The notes under the pieces were generated by a model. That model made no database searches. It saw only the letters and a list, made by a program, of their open reading frames with translations, and had not been told where the DNA came from. Made by a program: the position numbers and the translations under genes. A stretch of 64,000 nucleotides of DNA from Ideonella_A sakaiensis_A (lineage in GTDB: Bacteria; Pseudomonadota; Gammaproteobacteria; Burkholderiales; Burkholderiaceae_C), in contig NZ_CP182947.1 in assembly GCF_048320135.1 (NCBI RefSeq), positions 5,208,001 to 5,272,000 of the forward strand, in the 5' to 3' direction. Shown here in pieces: positions 62,941 through 64,000 of this stretch (the stretch's first letter is position 1; every line of letters begins with the position of its first letter).

Positions 62941-64000
62941 ATGTCGCTCGGCGCCCGGCAACCCGCGAAGCTCGACCCCGCCCTGCTGCGCGCCATCGAG
63001 GAGGCGACCCGCGCCGGCCTCGCGGCAGTCGACGCCAGCGGCCGGCAGTCCTATGTCAACCCCGAATTCTGCCGCATGCTCGGTTTCGATGCGACCGAAC
63101 TGCTCGGCTGCCGCGCGCCGTTCCCGTATTGGCCGGCCGACCAGATCGGGCAGATCCAGCAGGCCTTCGAGCGGACGATTCGCGGCGAGGCGCCGTGCGA
63201 GGGTTTTCCGCTGCAGTTCCAGCGCAAGGACGGCTCGCGGGTCGATGTCAGGCTGTTGATCTCGCCATTGCTCGCCGTCGGCGACGAACCGGGCTGGCTG
63301 GCATCGGTGTACGAGCGCAGCGTCGAGTCGCGCGCCGAGAAGAACCGCCACGACCTCGAACTGGTGACCTCGCTGGTCGAGAACAGCGGCGAAGGCATCA
63401 TCGTCGCCGATGCAAACGGCGAGATCCTGATCTTCAACGCCGAAGCGCAGCTGCAGCACGGCCGGCCGTACCAGCCGACCAGCGCAGAGCAGTGGGCGGC
63501 GCAGTACGGCCTCGAACGTGCCGATGGCAAGCCGCTGCCGCTCGCCGAAACGCCGCTGTGGCAGGCACTGCACGGCCGGCGCGTCAACGGCGCGCAGTGG
63601 TTCGTGCGCCGCCCGGACGGCTCGCTGCGCACCCTCGAAGGCACCGCGACGCCGATCCGCCGCGCCGACGGCAGCCCAGGCGGCGCGATGATCGTGACCC
63701 GCGACATCACCGACCGCAACGACGAGCGGCGCGTGCTGGCCGCCGCGTTGCAGGGCGAGGAAAAGGCGCGTGCCGAGGCCGAGCGCTCGCTGGCGCTGTT
63801 CGAGAGCATCCTCGAGACCGCGCCGGTCGGCTTGTCGTTTCTCGATCGCGACTTGCGTTATGTGCGCATCAACGAGCGGCTGGCCAGGCTGAACGGCGTG
63901 CCGATCGAGCAGACGGTCGGCCGCCTGCAACGCGAGGTCGTTCCCGATGTTGCCGGCCACCTCGAAGCGGTGCACCGGCGCGTGCTCGACAGTGGCGAGG
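62941..64000 (+). CDS. Multi-PAS sensor protein (C-terminus outside window)
   Basis: The first 353 codons are present. Three PAS domains are visible: AGLAAVDASGRQSYVNPEFC, then GEGIIVADANGEILIFNAEA, then APVGLSFLDRDLRYVRINER at the end. Each is followed by a typical linker (ITDRNDERRVLAAAL after the second). There is no membrane helix so far, so it is a soluble sensor. A kinase or diguanylate cyclase output is probably downstream but cannot be seen. Confidence 0.88.
   Translation, partial: MSLGARQPAKLDPALLRAIEEATRAGLAAVDASGRQSYVNPEFCRMLGFDATELLGCRAPFPYWPADQIGQIQQAFERTIRGEAPCEGFPLQFQRKDGSRVDVRLLISPLLAVGDEPGWLASVYERSVESRAEKNRHDLELVTSLVENSGEGIIVADANGEILIFNAEAQLQHGRPYQPTSAEQWAAQYGLERADGKPLPLAETPLWQALHGRRVNGAQWFVRRPDGSLRTLEGTATPIRRADGSPGGAMIVTRDITDRNDERRVLAAALQGEEKARAEAERSLALFESILETAPVGLSFLDRDLRYVRINERLARLNGVPIEQTVGRLQREVVPDVAGHLEAVHRRVLDSGE

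Overview
The window comes from a GC-rich Gram-negative bacterium. The best fit is a betaproteobacterium of the Burkholderiales/Rhodocyclales type. The basis is an exosortase B (XrtB) exopolysaccharide locus with the epsB-D-E-F-G-I-L gene set known from Methylobacillus and related betaproteobacteria, seven intact PEP-CTERM proteins, and a family of short intergenic palindromes built on GGGGCTTCAGCCCC or GCGGCTTCAGCCGC. The genus cannot be fixed from sequence alone. No rRNA, tRNA, CRISPR array or prophage was seen.

Layout. 1-2.6 kb: a NarK-type nitrate transporter (cut by the window edge) faces an ANTAR RNA-binding regulator that carries two NarX-like nitrate-box helices. 2.7-9 kb: UDP-glucose dehydrogenase, a small acidic protein, a LysR regulator divergent from an azoreductase, a LuxR-type regulator and an MFS transporter. 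9-10.4 kb: a PEP-CTERM gene wedged between the MFS gene and a broken copy of its 5' half. 10.5-15.6 kb, minus strand: two PEP-CTERM genes, epsL, epsB and a PEP-CTERM serine protease. 15.9-21 kb, plus strand: a DUF1800 lipoprotein with carbohydrate-binding-like domains, overlapping a Tat-exported DUF1501 protein. 21.4-40.7 kb, minus strand: one long EPS operon read from a PEP-CTERM gene through epsD, epsE, epsF, epsG, xrtB, epsI, flippase, pyruvyltransferase, polymerase, glycosyltransferases, an acyltransferase, an asparagine-synthase-like amidotransferase and a PssD/PssE-type transferase pair, ending in a possible lyase. 40.8-44.0 kb: an IS66-family element with an exact 8-bp target duplication and a frameshifted passenger gene. 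44-54.4 kb: a surface-protein pseudogene, a DUF1566 PEP-CTERM protein, htpX, a truncated RND pump copy, a HAF-repeat PEP-CTERM gene, and a full RND pump with its adaptor. 54.5-64 kb: acetolactate synthase, a kelch lipoprotein divergent from a large BTAD/AAA regulator, an ECF sigma factor with a ChrR-like cupin, a SnoaL-like protein and a partial multi-PAS sensor.

How it works together (inference). Ugd would supply UDP-glucuronate. EpsB would start repeat units on undecaprenyl phosphate. The glycosyltransferases would extend the unit, which may carry acyl, pyruvyl and amidated-uronate groups. The flippase, polymerase and EpsE/F/G/L would export the polymer. XrtB with EpsI would process the PEP-CTERM proteins scattered through the window and place them at the cell surface or in the matrix.

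The most unusual points are: two PEP-CTERM genes flanked by partial direct copies of a neighbouring transporter gene; a shared C-rich/AGG box near several PEP-CTERM genes; a nitrate-sensing ANTAR protein beside a two-hairpin narK leader; the IS66 element with cargo; and an AT-richer sugar-assembly cassette inside the eps operon.
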